Part shown: positions 42,986 through 43,288 of the stretch, piece after piece
How the letters are laid out: each line of letters begins with the position of its first letter
Position numbering within the stretch: the stretch's first letter is position 1
Assembly (NCBI GenBank): GCA_030834165.1
Contig: JAURFU010000011.1
Span: forward strand, 1-43,288
Direction of reading: 5' to 3'
Origin: Verrucomicrobiota bacterium
GTDB taxonomy: Bacteria; Verrucomicrobiota; Verrucomicrobiia; Opitutales; UBA953
Length of the DNA: 43,288 nucleotides
Program-made: the position numbers and the translations under genes
The notes under the pieces: generated by a model
The model's database searches: none
The model's input: only the letters and a program-made list of their open reading frames with translations
Told to the model about the DNA's origin: nothing

Positions 42986-43288
42986 CTACTTCGCCTCGGC
43001 GATCGCGGCCAGCAGCTGCTTGCCGTGCTCGGCGGCTTCGACCTTGGGGACGACGCCGATGAGCTTGCCGTCGCCGTCGAAGAGGTAGGCGGCGCGGAGC
43101 GGTCCGAGGTACTTCTTACCATACATGGATTTTTCGACGATGGCGTCCATGGCCTGGGAGAAGAGGTCCTCCGGGTCCGAGACCAAGGTGAACTTGTAGC
43201 CGTGTTTGGCGGCATACTTGGCATGGGAGGCGCAGGTATCCCGGGACACGGCAATCAACCTAAACCCTTTTCTGACAATGACTTTTTC
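42986..43288 (-). CDS. Bcp/AhpC-type peroxiredoxin, N-terminus cut by window edge
   Basis: 101 residues of the C-terminal part of a thioredoxin-fold peroxiredoxin, running off the right edge in frame. The run IAVSRDTCASHAKYAAKHGYKFTL matches the SxDxxxSH...KY.FxLLSD block of Bcp/PrxQ. SDPEDLFSQAM and AAYLFDGDGKLIGV then VPKVEAAEHGKQLL are the usual end. The peroxidatic Cys would lie outside the window. Reduces hydrogen peroxide and organic hydroperoxides. The extra Cys in RDTCASH is not a standard feature. Confidence 0.88.
   Translation of the reverse strand, partial: EKVIVRKGFRLIAVSRDTCASHAKYAAKHGYKFTLVSDPEDLFSQAMDAIVEKSMYGKKYLGPLRAAYLFDGDGKLIGVVPKVEAAEHGKQLLAAIAEAK

Overview
The window is a dense, G+C-rich (about two thirds by eye) stretch of a bacterial chromosome, with about 41 protein genes and almost no non-coding space; the longest gene-free gap is about 185 bases. 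No tRNA, rRNA, CRISPR array, insertion sequence or prophage gene was seen. The gene set is Gram-negative housekeeping: lipid A and LPS export (lpxA, lptE, a GmhB-like phosphatase), ExbB/ExbD, RpsA with six S1 domains, fabH-plsX-rpmF. Several traits point to the PVC group, most likely Verrucomicrobiota: a GreA fused to a long N-terminal region (as in Chlamydiae), ExbB/ExbD operons led by TPR proteins, weak or absent Shine-Dalgarno sequences, and a single-chain glycyl-tRNA synthetase. The phylum assignment is inference, not proof.

Layout: 1-4.2 kb holds nadE (cut by the left edge) divergent from a thrB-thrC pair. 4.3-10.4 kb is a five-gene minus-strand operon: a 1110-residue exported TPR protein, a second exported TPR protein, ExbB and two ExbD proteins, ended by a clear terminator. 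This looks like an energised envelope machine without a TonB gene. 10.5-13.5 kb has an ArsR-methyltransferase fusion and the long GreA-type protein. 13.6-19.3 kb has rlmN converging on an operon rpmF-plsX-fabH-TPR protein-lptE-rpe, which joins fatty acid/phospholipid initiation to outer-membrane assembly. 19.4-20.3 kb has a GmhB-like phosphatase and a tiny exported protein with three CPCEKEKPKA repeats, separated by a bidirectional terminator.

20.3-27 kb is an eight-gene, overlapping minus-strand operon: pgi, a membrane coiled-coil protein, a 56-residue lipoprotein, rsmI, an unknown 203-residue protein, lpxA, pdxA and a BtuF-like binding protein. ilvD sits upstream of it behind its own terminator. 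28.8-31.6 kb is a plus-strand operon scpB-pheA-mlaD-like, followed by glyS. 33.1-35.3 kb (minus) is fur overlapping a fused MurU-AmgK-type sugar nucleotidyltransferase/kinase, which suggests cell-wall sugar salvage. metX, a cardiolipin synthase and an exported beta-helix protein follow. The right end (39.3-43.3 kb, minus) runs peroxiredoxin (cut by the right edge), infC, an N-acetylmuramoyl-L-alanine amidase and rpsA.

The most promising points for novelty are the TPR-ExbB-ExbD-ExbD operon, the MurU-AmgK fusion coupled to fur, the CPC-repeat small protein, the GreA fusion, and the unknown 203-residue protein next to lpxA.
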